From: Alphaproteobacteria bacterium
GTDB taxonomy: Bacteria > Pseudomonadota > Alphaproteobacteria > Rhizobiales > Xanthobacteraceae
Direction: 5' to 3'
NCBI GenBank assembly: GCA_009781045.1
Contig: WQYW01000013.1
Coordinates: 1 to 51,353 of the forward strand
DNA length: 51,353 nucleotides
The first letter of the stretch is position 1, and each line of letters opens with the position of its first letter. A program made the position numbers and the translations under genes. Shown one piece after another: positions 20,406-29,942 of the stretch. Under the pieces are notes generated by a model. It had not been told where the DNA came from. It ran no database searches and saw nothing but the letters and a program-made list of their open reading frames with translations.

Positions 20406-21271
20406 CACCGACAGCGCGCGCTGCCGAAGCGGCCGGCGATTAAATCTGCCTTTATTTGATCACATTGTTGCCACGAGTGTGGCGCGCGTTGCTGTTGGAA
20501 CACATTGTGCCGCCGTCGCAACAGTCGCTGCGGATTTGGCGGTAACACGTTGCCGCGCCGCTTTTACGCCACAGGCTTGGGTTGTATCCTGATCAGGTCA
20601 CGGGGTGTGGCGCAGTATGGGTTGTGGAAGCGCCTGACGTTTCCGAAAACCCTGGGGGGTGGGTTGTGGTCGGACATCGGTCCGGCGGCCGCCAGTGTGG
20701 CTGTGGTGAAGAGGGGCGCCATGTCACGCAACATGCCATGGAGCTGTGACGTGACGGATCGCTGGACGGATTTCGCTGGTGTTTCTGCTCGTCCCTGTGG
20801 GCGTCCCAACGGTCAGATTGTGGCGCAGAGGAGGTCGGGAAAGCACAGATCTTCAAAAAGTCACGTCGTGTCGCGGAATTGAAACCGCATGGCCGTGATC
20901 TTGCCAAAGATTGCTATCAGGCTGGCATGGTTTTCAGAGCCTGGCGGTCGCCATCCGGATCGGCAAAAACCGCGAGGCGGGCAGCACGAGGACTGGCAGC
21001 AGGAGGCACCGGCAGCACAGGGAGGCTCGGCCGAAGGATGATGGAGACGCTTTGAGGAAAGAGTTGGCGCCAGCAGACCCACCTTCGGTGGAGCCGTCGT
21101 GGGGCGGACCCTCAGGCCAGGAAAGGGTTGGTCAGGGAGGCTTCGAGGAGAGTGACCAGGAGATTGACGGGTGGTCAGCGCGTGCCCGGGGATCTTTGAG
21201 GAACCGATGAGACGCGCTCTGGAACTGTGCCCGACCGGATGTGGCCTGAAGGACCCATCCCGATGGTGCCG
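20406..21271. other. Gene-free spacer after ftsB
   Basis: About 870 bp. A motif CACATTGT.GCC occurs twice, near 20460 and 20500. No convincing gene. Confidence 0.5.
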
Positions 21272-22111
21272 ATGAGAAACAGTGCTATGCGGATATTCAG
21301 GAAGCGTACCATTGTTGCGTTTGGTGCCCTGGCGCTCGCTGTGCCAGCGCTGGCGGTCGACCGGGTGTTGCCCGATGCCCATCTGGCGATCACCGCCGAT
21401 CGCCCGGCAGCGACGGAAACCACGGCAACCGTAGGCAAGATAGCGCCGGTGGGCGCGGTCGATGGCGGCAGCGCCCTGGTCGAATTGCGGGATGCCGCCG
21501 AGCGGGGGCAGCCGCGTGCGCAGTGGCGCCTGGCACGCATGTATGCCGACGGCGACGGTGTGACGCGCGATGACATGCGGGCTTTCGAATATTTCAGCCA
21601 GCTGGCCGGAGCTCACGCCGAGGACAGCCCGACCGCGCCGCAGTCGCAGATTGTCGCCAATGCCTTCGTGGCCATCGGCCGCTACTATCTCAACGGCATC
21701 CCGAATTCGCCGATCAAGGCCGATCCGGATCGGGCACGGGAGATGTTTTCCTATGCGGCGTCCTATTTCGGCAATGCCGAGGCGCAATATTATCTCGGTC
21801 GGCTTTATCTGATGATGCAGGATGGTTCGCGTTACGATGCTGTTTCAGGGGCGCGCTGGCTCGGCCTGGCGGCACAGAAGGGGCAGCATGAGGCACAGGC
21901 GGTGCTCGGCGAAATGCTGTTCAACGGGGATCGCGTGCCGCGACAGCCGGCGCGGGGCCTGATGTATCTGACCCTGGCGCGGGATGGTGCCGGGCCCGAT
22001 GAGGCCTGGATCAAGGAAAGCTACAATCGCGCTTTTGCCAAAGCCTCCCGCGACGATCGCGCGATGGCGCTGCAGATGCTCGAATACTGGGTCCAGGGAC
22101 GGGGCGATTAG
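21272..22111 (+). CDS. Exported Sel1-repeat (TPR-like) protein
   Basis: A protein of about 279 residues with a signal peptide (IFRKRTIVAFGALALAVPALA) followed by Sel1-type repeats: RGQPRAQWRLARMYADGDGV, a middle repeat at NAEAQYYLGRLYLMM, and QKGQHEAQAVLGEMLFNGDRV. Sel1 repeats are alpha-solenoid units that bind proteins, often in envelope or signalling roles. Partners are unknown. In-frame ATGs at 21227, 21263, 21272 and 21287 are possible starts; all keep the signal peptide. It is convergent with xthA. A perfect tandem duplication of 16 bases lies just past its stop. Confidence 0.8.
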   Translation: MRNSAMRIFRKRTIVAFGALALAVPALAVDRVLPDAHLAITADRPAATETTATVGKIAPVGAVDGGSALVELRDAAERGQPRAQWRLARMYADGDGVTRDDMRAFEYFSQLAGAHAEDSPTAPQSQIVANAFVAIGRYYLNGIPNSPIKADPDRAREMFSYAASYFGNAEAQYYLGRLYLMMQDGSRYDAVSGARWLGLAAQKGQHEAQAVLGEMLFNGDRVPRQPARGLMYLTLARDGAGPDEAWIKESYNRAFAKASRDDRAMALQMLEYWVQGRGD

Positions 22112-22122
22112 TTAGTTAGGCG

Positions 22123-22154
22123 CGATCAGGTCCTGTGGCGATCAGGTCCTGTGG
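22123..22154. repeat. 16-bp tandem duplication
   Basis: CGATCAGGTCCTGTGG occurs twice head to tail (22123-22138 and 22139-22154) between the convergent Sel1 gene and xthA. It is probably a recent slippage duplication. Confidence 0.9.
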
Positions 22155-22185
22155 TTTGTGTGCCCGCAGGTGATCGTTTCAGGAC

Positions 22186-22974
22186 TTAAAGGTCGAGATC
22201 GACCCAGAGCGGCACGTGATCCGACGGCTTGTCCCAGTCGCGCACATAGCTGTCGATGCCGACATCGCCGAGCCTGTCGCCGGCCTGGGGCGACAGCAGG
22301 ATGTGATCAATGCGCAGGCCATGGTTCTTCTGCCACGCCCCGGCCTGATATTCCCAGAAGGTGTAAATTCCTGGGGCGTCAGAGACCATGCGCAGTGCAT
22401 CGCAAAAGCCGAGCCCGAGCAGGGACTGGAAATGCTCGCGGGTGGCGGTGGTAAACAGGGCGTCATTGGTCCAGGCAGCGGGATTGTGAACGTCGCCGGC
22501 GGTCGGGATGACGTTGAAATCGCCGGCGAGGATAACCGGCTGCTCGCCGCTGAGCCGCGCTCTGGCATAGTCGTGAAGGCGTGCCATCCAGTTCAGCTTG
22601 TAGGGATATTTGTCGGAGTCGAGGGGGTTGCCGTTGGGCAGATAAAGGCAGGCGAGATGCAGGCTGGAGCGCGTCAGGCTGAAGCTGGCGTCAAGGAAGC
22701 GCGCCTGGTGGTCCCCGTCGTCGCCCTCAAGACCGATGGAAAAACTGTCGAAGCGGAGCTTCGACAGCAGCGCCACGCCGTTGAAGGTCTTCTGGCCGTG
22801 GGTGAGGATGTTATAGCCCAGGGCTTCGATCTCAAGGCGCGGAAAGGCCTCGTCGATGCATTTTATTTCCTGCAGGCAGACGATGTCGGGCGCGCATTCG
22901 CCGAGCCATTGCAACAGATGGGGCAGCCGCTGGCGGACCGAATTGACGTTCCAGGTGGCGACGCGAATCGGCAT
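22186..22974 (-). CDS. xthA: Exodeoxyribonuclease III
   Basis: A 262-residue metal-dependent AP endonuclease and 3' exonuclease of base-excision repair (EEP superfamily, ExoIII type). Motifs in order: the N-terminus IRVATWNVNSVRQRLPHLLQ, LQEIKC with the metal-binding Glu, a Tyr in HGQKTFNGVALLS, GDFNVIPTAGDVHN with catalytic Asp/Asn, and SDHVPLW with the catalytic His near the C-terminus. The ATG at 22974 gives the canonical start, with GGAAG about 8 bases upstream; the frame is open further but without similarity. It lies head to tail with erpA (about 60 bp), so the two may be cotranscribed. Confidence 0.95.
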   Translation of the reverse strand: MPIRVATWNVNSVRQRLPHLLQWLGECAPDIVCLQEIKCIDEAFPRLEIEALGYNILTHGQKTFNGVALLSKLRFDSFSIGLEGDDGDHQARFLDASFSLTRSSLHLACLYLPNGNPLDSDKYPYKLNWMARLHDYARARLSGEQPVILAGDFNVIPTAGDVHNPAAWTNDALFTTATREHFQSLLGLGFCDALRMVSDAPGIYTFWEYQAGAWQKNHGLRIDHILLSPQAGDRLGDVGIDSYVRDWDKPSDHVPLWVDLDL

Positions 22975-23033
22975 CAGAGGGCTTCCGAAACAGGGCAGGG
23001 GCCAGAGAGGAGGCAGGGCGCCGTGCATTCGCC

Positions 23034-23363
23034 TTACAGGGCGAAGCTGGTGCCGCAGCCGCAGGAGGTGGTGGCATTGGGGTTGTTGACCCGGAACGAG
23101 GCTCCGGTGAGATCGTCGACGAAGTCGACCACGGCACCGGCGAGAAAAGGCTGCGAGGCGGCGTCCACCAGGACGGTTGCGGCATCGCAGGTGATCACAA
23201 GATCGTCATCGGCGCGCGTGTGGTCGATGTCGAAACGGTACTGGAATCCGGAACAGCCGCCGCCGGCGACGGAAATCCGCAGCATGGCGCCGCCCGATTC
23301 GCCCTTGAGGATCTCGCCGATACGGCGTGTGGCTCGCTCTGAGATGGTCACCGCAGGCGTCAT
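23034..23363 (-). CDS. erpA: Iron-sulfur cluster insertion protein (A-type carrier)
   Basis: A 109-residue HesB/IscA-family carrier that delivers Fe-S clusters to apoenzymes. The three ligand cysteines are present: one in GGGCSGFQYRF (near residue 42) and two in TSCGCGTSF at the C-terminus. The N-terminus AVTISERATRRIGEIL is typical. The ATG at 23363 is preceded by AGGGAGA; the longer open frame adds an unrelated leader. ErpA and IscA differ subtly, so the symbol is a best guess within the A-type family. It is divergent from dgt, with about 140 bp for promoters. Confidence 0.9.
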   Translation of the reverse strand: MTPAVTISERATRRIGEILKGESGGAMLRISVAGGGCSGFQYRFDIDHTRADDDLVITCDAATVLVDAASQPFLAGAVVDFVDDLTGASFRVNNPNATTSCGCGTSFAL

Positions 23364-23503
23364 GATTCTCCCTTTTGCGCAGGCTGGTCTGCGGTCCCTT
23401 GGGGTTGGAGGCAATGGGCTGGCGCACAGAGGACAATAATCTGCTAAAGGCCACATTTAGGTGCTGTGTGGCGGATTCAAATGGATAAGGACCGAAATTC
23501 CTG

Positions 23504-24712
23504 ATGACTGTGGCAATGGCCCCCCCGCGGGCTTCCTGTGCCTGTGATCCGCTTGCCAGTCGGGGCCGGCGGGTCAGTGAGCCGCCGAGCCAGACCCGCA
23601 GCGCCTTCCGGCGGGACTGCGATCGGGTGATCCATTCCACCGCCTTCCGCCGCCTCAAACACAAGACCCAGGTCTTTGTGTTCCATGAGGGCGATCATTA
23701 CCGCACCCGTCTGACCCATTCGCTCGAGGTCGCCCAGGTCGCCCGGGCGCTCGCCCGGCAGCTCGGGCTTGAGGAGGATCTCACCGAAACCCTGGCGCTC
23801 GCCCATGATCTCGGTCATCCGCCCTTCGGCCATGCCGGCGAACACGCCCTCGACCTCTGTCTGAAGGATTTCGGCGGTTTCGACCACAACGCCCAGACCC
23901 TGCGCGTGGTCACCGCGCTTGAGCACCGCCATCCCGAATTTGATGGTCTCAATCTGTGCTGGGAGACTCTGGAGGGGCTGGTCAAACATAATGGTCCCCT
24001 GACCGACCGCGAAGGTGTGGCCGTGGGCCGCTATCGGGAGCGTGGTGTGCCGGCCGGGATCAGCGCTTTCGTCGCCTCCTTTGACCTTGAATTGTGGAGC
24101 TTTGCTTCGCTGGAGGCGCAGATCGCGGCGATTTCGGACGACGTTGCCTATAACGCCCATGACATCGACGACGGCCTGCGTGCCGGTCTGTTCGGGCTCG
24201 ACGATCTCAAAGCGGTGCCCCTGCTGGCCGACATCATTGAGGGGATCGGTGAGCGCTATCCGCTGCTGGATGATGCCAGACGCGGGGCCGAACTGGTGCG
24301 GGTCCTGATCTCGCGCTCGATCGCTGCGGTGTTTGGCGAGGCCGCAGCGCGGATTGCCGCCTCCGGGGTGCGGACGGTGGCCGAGGTGCGCCAGTGGGGC
24401 GCCACCCTGGCCGATTTTCCTGTGGATGTGGCAAAACAGGAAGTCGCCATCAAGGGCTTTCTCCATCAGCATATGTACCGTCATCCGCGGGTGATGCGGG
24501 TGATGGCAGGGGCCGAACAGATTGTGACCGATCTGTTCACCCACTATCTTGCGTCGCCTTCGGATCTGCCGGAGGAATGGCAGCTGAGCGCGCAGGCAGA
24601 TGATGACGCGGATCGGGCGCGGCGGATCGGGGATTTCATCGCCGGAATGACCGACCTGTTCGCCATCACCGAACATCAGCGGCTTTTTCACTCGACACCG
24701 GACCTGCGTTAG
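23504..24712 (+). CDS. dgt: Deoxyguanosinetriphosphate triphosphohydrolase-like protein
   Basis: A 402-residue HD-domain dNTP triphosphohydrolase (type 2 dGTPase-like), which cleaves dNTPs to deoxynucleoside and triphosphate. The N-terminal [20 protein letters not shown] precedes the metal-binding HD elements: [13 protein letters not shown] (His near residue 70) and [17 protein letters not shown] (His-Asp pair near residue 107). The C-terminal half has the family layout with [13 protein letters not shown]. Length fits. It is followed after 21 bp by argS, the usual Rhizobiales order. Confidence 0.93.
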   Translation: MTVAMAPPRASCACDPLASRGRRVSEPPSQTRSAFRRDCDRVIHSTAFRRLKHKTQVFVFHEGDHYRTRLTHSLEVAQVARALARQLGLEEDLTETLALAHDLGHPPFGHAGEHALDLCLKDFGGFDHNAQTLRVVTALEHRHPEFDGLNLCWETLEGLVKHNGPLTDREGVAVGRYRERGVPAGISAFVASFDLELWSFASLEAQIAAISDDVAYNAHDIDDGLRAGLFGLDDLKAVPLLADIIEGIGERYPLLDDARRGAELVRVLISRSIAAVFGEAAARIAASGVRTVAEVRQWGATLADFPVDVAKQEVAIKGFLHQHMYRHPRVMRVMAGAEQIVTDLFTHYLASPSDLPEEWQLSAQADDDADRARRIGDFIAGMTDLFAITEHQRLFHSTPDLR

Positions 24713-24733
24713 GCGCGCCAATGGCGGAACACG

Positions 24734-26521
24734 ATGGCTGAAAATTCTCTTTCACCGCATGTCTTTGCCGACATGCTCCGGGTTGTCCACGAAGCCTGCG
24801 CGGCCCACGCCCGCGAAGCCGGCCTGGCCGACCCTCCCGATCTGTCGCGGGTGGTGGTGGAACCGCCGCGTGACCCCAGCCATGGCGACATGGCCACCAA
24901 TGCCGCCATGGTGCTGGCAAAGGCGGCAAACGTCAGGCCGCGGCAGCTGGCCGAGGAAATCGCCTCACGCCTGTCGTATTCAGCCATGGTTGCCCGGATC
25001 GATGTCGCCGGCCCCGGCTTCATCAATCTGACCTTGCGCGCCGAGGTCTGGCAGGCCGCGCTCAGGGCGCTTCTGCGGGCGGGTGCAGATTTTGGCCGCG
25101 GCGCCAATGGTGGCGCCGTCAATATCGAATATGTCTCGGCCAATCCCACCGGACCCATGCATGTCGGCCATTGTCGCGGCGCCGTGTTCGGCGACGCCCT
25201 GGCCAGTCTGCTGCAGTTCGCCGGCCATGCGGTGACGCGCGAATATTATGTCAACGATGCCGGCGCCCAGGTCGATGTTCTGGCCCGTTCGGCCTTTCTG
25301 CGTTACCGCGAGGCGCTCGGCGAGGATATCGGCGCCATCCCGGAAGGTTATTATCCCGGGGATTATCTCAAACCGGTGGGGCAGGCGCTGGCCCGGGAGC
25401 ATGGCGAGGCCCTGCTGGCCATGGCTGGCGAGGCCTGGCTTCCAATCGTGCGGGATCGGGCGATCGGGATGATGATGGACGAGATCCGGGATGATCTCGC
25501 CGCCCTCGATATCCGCCATGACGTGTTTTTCTCTGAACGTGCCCTGATGTCCGGCGGCGACGAGGTGGCGGCGACCATCGGGCAGCTGCGCCAGCGCGGC
25601 GATGTCTATCAGGGCCGGCTGCCGCCGCCGAAGGGCGGGGCGGTCGAGGACTGGGAAGATCGCGAACAATTATTATTTGCAGCAACTGCCCATGGCGATG
25701 ATGTCGACCGGGCGCTGATCAAGGCGGACGGCTCCTATACCTATTTCGCCTCCGACATTGCCTATCACCGGAACAAATTCAACCGTGGTTTCAGGCAGTT
25801 GATCGATGTCTGGGGGAGCGATCACGGCGGCTATATCAAGCGCATGCGCGCGGCCGTCAGCGCCATCACGGCAGGTCAGGCCAGCCTCGACGTCAAGATC
25901 GTGCAGCTGGTGCACCTGCTGCGGGCCGGCGAGCCGGTCAAAATGTCCAAACGTTCCGGGGACTTCGTGACCCTGCGGGAGGTGGTCGATGAGGTCGGCC
26001 GCGATGCCGTGCGCTTCATGATGCTGTACCGCAAAAACGACGCCCCGCTCGATTTTGATCTTGCCAAAGTGCTTGAAGAATCACGCGATAACCCGGTATT
26101 CTATGTCCAGTACGGGCATGCGCGGGGGCATTCCATCTTTCGCAATGCCCGGGCGGATCTGTTTGCCGATCTGCCGCTCGATCATCACGCCCGCCTGGCG
26201 TGGCTTTCCGATGCGGCACTGGAATTGCTCACGGATCCTGCCGAACTGGACCTGTTGCGGCGCCTGGCGGCCTATCCCCGCATGCTCGAGGGGGCGGCCA
26301 AAGCCCATGAACCGCACCGGATCGCATTTTATTTATACGAATTGGCGAGTGATTTTCACGGAATTTGGACAAAAGGTCGCGATCTGCCCTATTTACGCTT
26401 CATTATAATTAAAGATGCGGGTTTAACGAAGGCACGTCTGGCCATGGTCCAGGGGGTCGTTTCGGTTCTGGCTTCTGGCCTGGGTATCCTCGGTGTTCAG
26501 GCCCCCGATGAAATGAGGTAG
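24734..26521 (+). CDS. argS: Arginyl-tRNA synthetase
   Basis: A 595-residue class Ia synthetase that charges tRNA-Arg. The N-terminal additional domain covers residues about 1-115. The signature HIGH motif appears as HVGH in [20 protein letters not shown] (near residue 140) and the KMSKS-type loop as KMSKRSG (near residue 404). The C-terminal anticodon-binding helices end in [14 protein letters not shown]. The frame is complete. The last 70 codons are odd: 26310-26420 uses AT-rich codons (TTA, ATA, ATT, AAT) rare elsewhere in the window. An AT-rich inverted repeat starts at the stop codon. Confidence 0.96.
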   Translation: MAENSLSPHVFADMLRVVHEACAAHAREAGLADPPDLSRVVVEPPRDPSHGDMATNAAMVLAKAANVRPRQLAEEIASRLSYSAMVARIDVAGPGFINLTLRAEVWQAALRALLRAGADFGRGANGGAVNIEYVSANPTGPMHVGHCRGAVFGDALASLLQFAGHAVTREYYVNDAGAQVDVLARSAFLRYREALGEDIGAIPEGYYPGDYLKPVGQALAREHGEALLAMAGEAWLPIVRDRAIGMMMDEIRDDLAALDIRHDVFFSERALMSGGDEVAATIGQLRQRGDVYQGRLPPPKGGAVEDWEDREQLLFAATAHGDDVDRALIKADGSYTYFASDIAYHRNKFNRGFRQLIDVWGSDHGGYIKRMRAAVSAITAGQASLDVKIVQLVHLLRAGEPVKMSKRSGDFVTLREVVDEVGRDAVRFMMLYRKNDAPLDFDLAKVLEESRDNPVFYVQYGHARGHSIFRNARADLFADLPLDHHARLAWLSDAALELLTDPAELDLLRRLAAYPRMLEGAAKAHEPHRIAFYLYELASDFHGIWTKGRDLPYLRFIIIKDAGLTKARLAMVQGVVSVLASGLGILGVQAPDEMR

Positions 26522-26539
26522 TTTTTATGCAAAAAACTA
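26519..26539. terminator. AT-rich inverted repeat at the argS stop
   Basis: TAGTTTTT and AAAAACTA form an 8-base inverted repeat around a short ATGC/A loop, overlapping the TAG stop of argS. It is an AT stem with no GC-rich base, so weak as an intrinsic terminator; it may also be a protein site. Confidence 0.4.
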
Positions 26540-26551
26540 CGTTAGGGTTAA

Positions 26552-26713
26552 ATGATCGTAGGGGCTGGCGGTGCCGGCTCCAATGCGCTGAATCGGGTTG
26601 AAAGCCTTGTCGATGAAAAATGCATAGGTAATAGTAGCTTTTCCGAAAGGACGCATGATCAACATGGCCGAGCGATATCAGAACAGACAATTTCCCGCCG
26701 CCGCCGCCCTTGA
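26552..26713 (+). other. Possible 53-codon small ORF with a Gly-rich nucleotide-binding-like start
   Basis: An ATG at 26552 preceded by AGGG opens a 53-codon frame beginning MIVGAGGAGSNALNRVES. It overlaps the first 20 codons of the SPOR gene in another phase and stops at 26713. The start resembles the FtsZ box VGVGGAGGNAVNRM or a ThiF-type VGAGGLGS loop. Nothing after residue 18 looks like either family. It may be a relic, a leader peptide or chance. Confidence 0.3.
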
Positions 26714-28043
26714 TCGCAGTGCCGATCAGTTTGGTGACGGAAGGAGCGAAGGCGACCCGTTGGCCGAACTGGCTCGTCTGATTGGGCAAACCGATCCGCT
26801 GGGACCGGCACCCCCGAACCGCGGCAATGATTATGATTATGATTACCGCGATCAGCGCTCCCAGAGCAGCTCGCCGGAGAGCTACGGCGAGAATGTGCAC
26901 GATATTTCCTCGGCGCAGCAGCCGGGCTGGGTGCGGCGCGCCAATGCGGCTCAGCAGCAGGCACAGCCGCAGTATGATTATGCCGATGCGGCGGAACCGG
27001 GCTATGGCCGCCAGCAGTTTGCCGACACCCAGTCAGGCTATGACAGCAAATCGCGCTTCGACCAGGGGCGCCAGGATCAGCGCGGCTATGACGATGCCGA
27101 ATATGATCATGTCGAGGCGGAGGATGCGGATTACCATCCGGACGCCGCTTACTCGAACAATGATTCCTACGGCTATCACGAAGACGAATATGACGACGAG
27201 GAGTATGACGACGAGGAGGAGGGCGGCTCCCGGGGCGGTGCAGGCAAATGGATCGGCGTGATCTTCATTCTGGCGATTCTGGGCGGTGCCAGCGGCCTCG
27301 TGGCCTATAAATGGCGTCCGGCCCCGGCCCCAGCCCCGGCCCCGGTCTTCCAGGCCGACACCACTCCGATCAAACAGCAGCCGGCGGCGGATTCCTCTCC
27401 GGTCCGGGTGGTCGGACAGACTCCGGTGAAGTCGGACGAGAACTTCGCTCCGCCACCGGAGACACCTGTGAATCCGGAGCCGACCGCCGATCAGAATCCG
27501 CCTTCAGCTTTCCCCGAGCCGCCGCCGCCGCCGCCCAGAACGGTCCAGACGACCAGGGTCCAGCCGCAGCCGCAGCGGACCGCAGCGGCGGAAACCGACA
27601 ATGTCGACCCGGAACCCGCGTCTGTCCGGAACATCATGAGGGCACCTCCCGCTCCCGCTCCCGCTCCTGCCAGGCCGCCGGCACAACAGCGGCATGGGCC
27701 GATCAATCTGGGACCGAATGCCCAGCAGCAGGCGTCTGCAGCGCCGGCACCGCAGTCCCCCGCGCCTGTGGCGACAGCCGGGGGCAGCGGCTTTCTGGTA
27801 TCGATTTCGTCGCAGGACAGCGAAGCTGCGGCGCGGGAATCGTTCCGGGTGGCGCAGACCAAATATGCAGCGGCGCTGGGGTCGCAGAAGCTTGTGGTCA
27901 CGTCGACGACCCTGCCCGATGGCAGGGTCAAATATCGCGCCGCAGTGGGCCCGTTCACGACCCGACCGGATGCGGTCTCGATCTGCGAAGGCCTGAAAGC
28001 CGCTGGCGGTCAGTGCTTCATTTTCGCTTCGGCTCATCGCTGA
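26655..28043 (+). CDS. SPOR-domain membrane protein
   Basis: A 462-residue bitopic protein of the divisome type. The N-terminus (MAERYQNRQFP, then DPLAELARLIGQTDPLG) is the form I recall from Rhizobiales. A Tyr/Asp/Gln-rich, strongly acidic cytoplasmic region follows (DEYDDEEYDDEEEGG near residue 180). Then come one membrane helix (IGVIFILAILGGASGLVAYKW, about 198-220), a long Pro/Ala/Gln-rich periplasmic linker, and a C-terminal SPOR domain (about 385-460), which binds denuded septal glycan. AAAGGA lies 3 bases from the ATG at 26655; the ATG at 26664 is an alternative. It is followed after 24 bp by nagZ, the conserved neighbour. Confidence 0.9.
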   Translation: MINMAERYQNRQFPAAAALDRSADQFGDGRSEGDPLAELARLIGQTDPLGPAPPNRGNDYDYDYRDQRSQSSSPESYGENVHDISSAQQPGWVRRANAAQQQAQPQYDYADAAEPGYGRQQFADTQSGYDSKSRFDQGRQDQRGYDDAEYDHVEAEDADYHPDAAYSNNDSYGYHEDEYDDEEYDDEEEGGSRGGAGKWIGVIFILAILGGASGLVAYKWRPAPAPAPAPVFQADTTPIKQQPAADSSPVRVVGQTPVKSDENFAPPPETPVNPEPTADQNPPSAFPEPPPPPPRTVQTTRVQPQPQRTAAAETDNVDPEPASVRNIMRAPPAPAPAPARPPAQQRHGPINLGPNAQQQASAAPAPQSPAPVATAGGSGFLVSISSQDSEAAARESFRVAQTKYAAALGSQKLVVTSTTLPDGRVKYRAAVGPFTTRPDAVSICEGLKAAGGQCFIFASAHR

Positions 28044-28067
28044 GCCGCAACAGCGGATAGGCTTGCG

Positions 28068-29090
28068 ATGACCAGGCGGTCATTCATCGTCGGTGTGTCC
28101 GGCACTGAATTGACCGCCTCGGAGCGGCAGTTCATTGCCTCCGGGCGCCCGTGGGGATTCATCCTGTTCGGGCGCAATGTTGATCATCCCGACCAGCTGC
28201 GCCGCCTCGTCAGCCAGCTGCGCGAGGCGGTTGATGATGCGGATGCCCCCGTTCTGATCGATCAGGAAGGCGGCCGGGTGCAGCGCCTGCGCCCGCCGCA
28301 CTGGCCGCTTTACCCCCCTGGATCCCTGTTCTCCGCTCTTTATGATCAGGAGCCTGAGCTTGGCCTGCGTGCTGCCGGTCTTTCGGCGCGGCTGATCGCC
28401 TGCGATCTGGCCGATCTCGGCATCACCGTTGACTGCCTGCCGCTCGCTGACCTGCCGGTCGCCGGTGCCGACGCCGTGATCGGCGACCGCGCCTATGGCA
28501 CACGTCCGGACAAGGTCGCAGCACTTGCCCGTGCGGTTGCCGATGGTCTGGCCCAGGGCGGGGTGCTGCCGGTTCTAAAACATATTCCGGGCCATGGGCG
28601 GGCCACCGCCGACAGCCATCTGCGCCTGCCCGTTGTGGATTGCCCGCGGCCTGAGCTCGATCGCAGCGATTTCGCGCCGTTCCGGGCGCTTTCGGATCTG
28701 CCGATGGCGATGACCGCACATGTTGTGTTTAGCGCAATTGACCCGGTTCATCCGGCGACGACTTCTGCGACAATGGTGGCGCAGGTGATTCGCGCCGCGA
28801 TTGGGTTCCAGGGTCTGTTGATGAGTGATGATGTGTCGATGAACGCGCTCGAAGGGACGATCGGCGATCGTTCCCGGGCGATTCTCGCGGCCGGTTGCGA
28901 CATGATCCTGCATTGCAACGGCAGGATTGAGGAAATGCAGGAAGTCGCCGGAGAAGCGCTCGAACTGACCGGGCTGCGGCTGCAGCGGGCGCAGCGCGCC
29001 TGTGCCGCGCGCCGGATGCCGCGGCCCTTTGACCGGGAGAGCGGTCGTGCCGAGCTGGATCAGCTGATTGCGGGCGCGGCATCGGTATGA
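28068..29090 (+). CDS. nagZ: Beta-N-acetylhexosaminidase (glycoside hydrolase 3)
   Basis: A 340-residue cytosolic GH3 enzyme of peptidoglycan recycling that removes GlcNAc from GlcNAc-anhydroMur peptides. Seen are the substrate motif LIDQEGGRVQRL (near residue 64), the signature KHIPGHGRATADSH (catalytic loop with the Asp-His dyad, near residue 170) and the nucleophile Asp in MSDDVSMNAL (near residue 255). No signal peptide, which fits the cytosolic role. Its stop overlaps the scpA start (ATGA), so nagZ-scpA-scpB form one translation unit. Confidence 0.94.
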   Translation: MTRRSFIVGVSGTELTASERQFIASGRPWGFILFGRNVDHPDQLRRLVSQLREAVDDADAPVLIDQEGGRVQRLRPPHWPLYPPGSLFSALYDQEPELGLRAAGLSARLIACDLADLGITVDCLPLADLPVAGADAVIGDRAYGTRPDKVAALARAVADGLAQGGVLPVLKHIPGHGRATADSHLRLPVVDCPRPELDRSDFAPFRALSDLPMAMTAHVVFSAIDPVHPATTSATMVAQVIRAAIGFQGLLMSDDVSMNALEGTIGDRSRAILAAGCDMILHCNGRIEEMQEVAGEALELTGLRLQRAQRACAARRMPRPFDRESGRAELDQLIAGAASV

Positions 29091-29920
29091 GCGCGGAAAT
29101 TCTGTCTTTTGAAACCGCGCGGTCGACCGGGACCGTGGACGGGGAGCCGACGCTGGTCGTCGATGTCGAGGGCTATGAGGGCCCGCTCGATCTGTTGCTG
29201 GCGCTGGCGCGCCAGCAGAAGGTTGATCTTGCCAAAATCTCGATCCTGGCGCTCGCCGACCAGTATCTTCGCTTCATCGAGGAGGCGCGACGCATCCGCC
29301 TTGAGCTTGCCGCCGATTATCTGGTGATGGCAGCCTGGCTCGCCTTCCTGAAATCGCGCCTCCTGCTGCCCGAACCGCCGAGCGCCGAGGGCCCCAGTGC
29401 GGCGGAAATGGCAACGGCACTGGCCAACCGCCTGCGCCGGCTGGAAGCGATTCGGGAAGCGGCCAACCGCCTGATGGGCCGGCCGCAATTCCAGCGCGAC
29501 TTTTTCCCGCGCGGTGCGCCGGAGGCGATCGCCGAAATCAGGCATCCGAAATATACTGCGACTCTCTACGACCTGCTCACCGCCTATGCGGCGCAGCGTC
29601 AGTCGCGGGTGCTGGCCAGTGTCCATCTGGCGAAGCGCACGGTGTGGTCGCTGGCGGAAGCCCGGGCGGCGCTGGAACGTCTGGTGGGGATGGCGGAAGA
29701 CTGGAGCTGTCTCGACGATTTTCTGATGCGTTATGTCCTTGATCCAGCGCAGCGCCTCACTGTGCTGGCGTCGAGTTTCGCGGCGGCGCTGGAACTGGTG
29801 CGCGAGGGGCATATGGAACTCAACCAGCAGGAGGCGTTTGCGCCGCTCTATTTCCGCAAGCGTGCGGTGCAGGCGGGGGGGAGTGCGATGGCGGGTCCCG
29901 ATTCACCGGTCGCCTGTTGA
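29087..29920 (+). CDS. scpA: Segregation and condensation protein A
   Basis: A 277-residue kleisin that bridges SMC heads and binds an ScpB dimer in the bacterial condensin. The N-terminal block GYEGPLDLLLALARQQKVDL (near residue 29) and LADQYLRFIEEARRIRLELA are diagnostic; AADYLVMAAWLAFLKSRLLL follows. The C-terminal winged helix contains LELVREGHMELNQQEAFAPL. It overlaps nagZ by four bases, and scpB follows after 22 bp. No smc gene is in the window. Confidence 0.94.
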   Translation: MSAEILSFETARSTGTVDGEPTLVVDVEGYEGPLDLLLALARQQKVDLAKISILALADQYLRFIEEARRIRLELAADYLVMAAWLAFLKSRLLLPEPPSAEGPSAAEMATALANRLRRLEAIREAANRLMGRPQFQRDFFPRGAPEAIAEIRHPKYTATLYDLLTAYAAQRQSRVLASVHLAKRTVWSLAEARAALERLVGMAEDWSCLDDFLMRYVLDPAQRLTVLASSFAAALELVREGHMELNQQEAFAPLYFRKRAVQAGGSAMAGPDSPVAC

Positions 29921-29942
29921 CAGGATTGAAGGAGAAGTGGCC

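Noticed and set aside
19326..20408. 360-codon minus-strand frame covering ftsB
   Set aside because: Its 5' part is the complement of ftsB and the rest has no protein character.
26552..26713. A truncated ftsZ gene
   Set aside because: Only the first 16-18 residues resemble the FtsZ loop; the same pattern occurs in ThiF-type and other Rossmann proteins, so it is kept as a low-confidence small frame, not called ftsZ.
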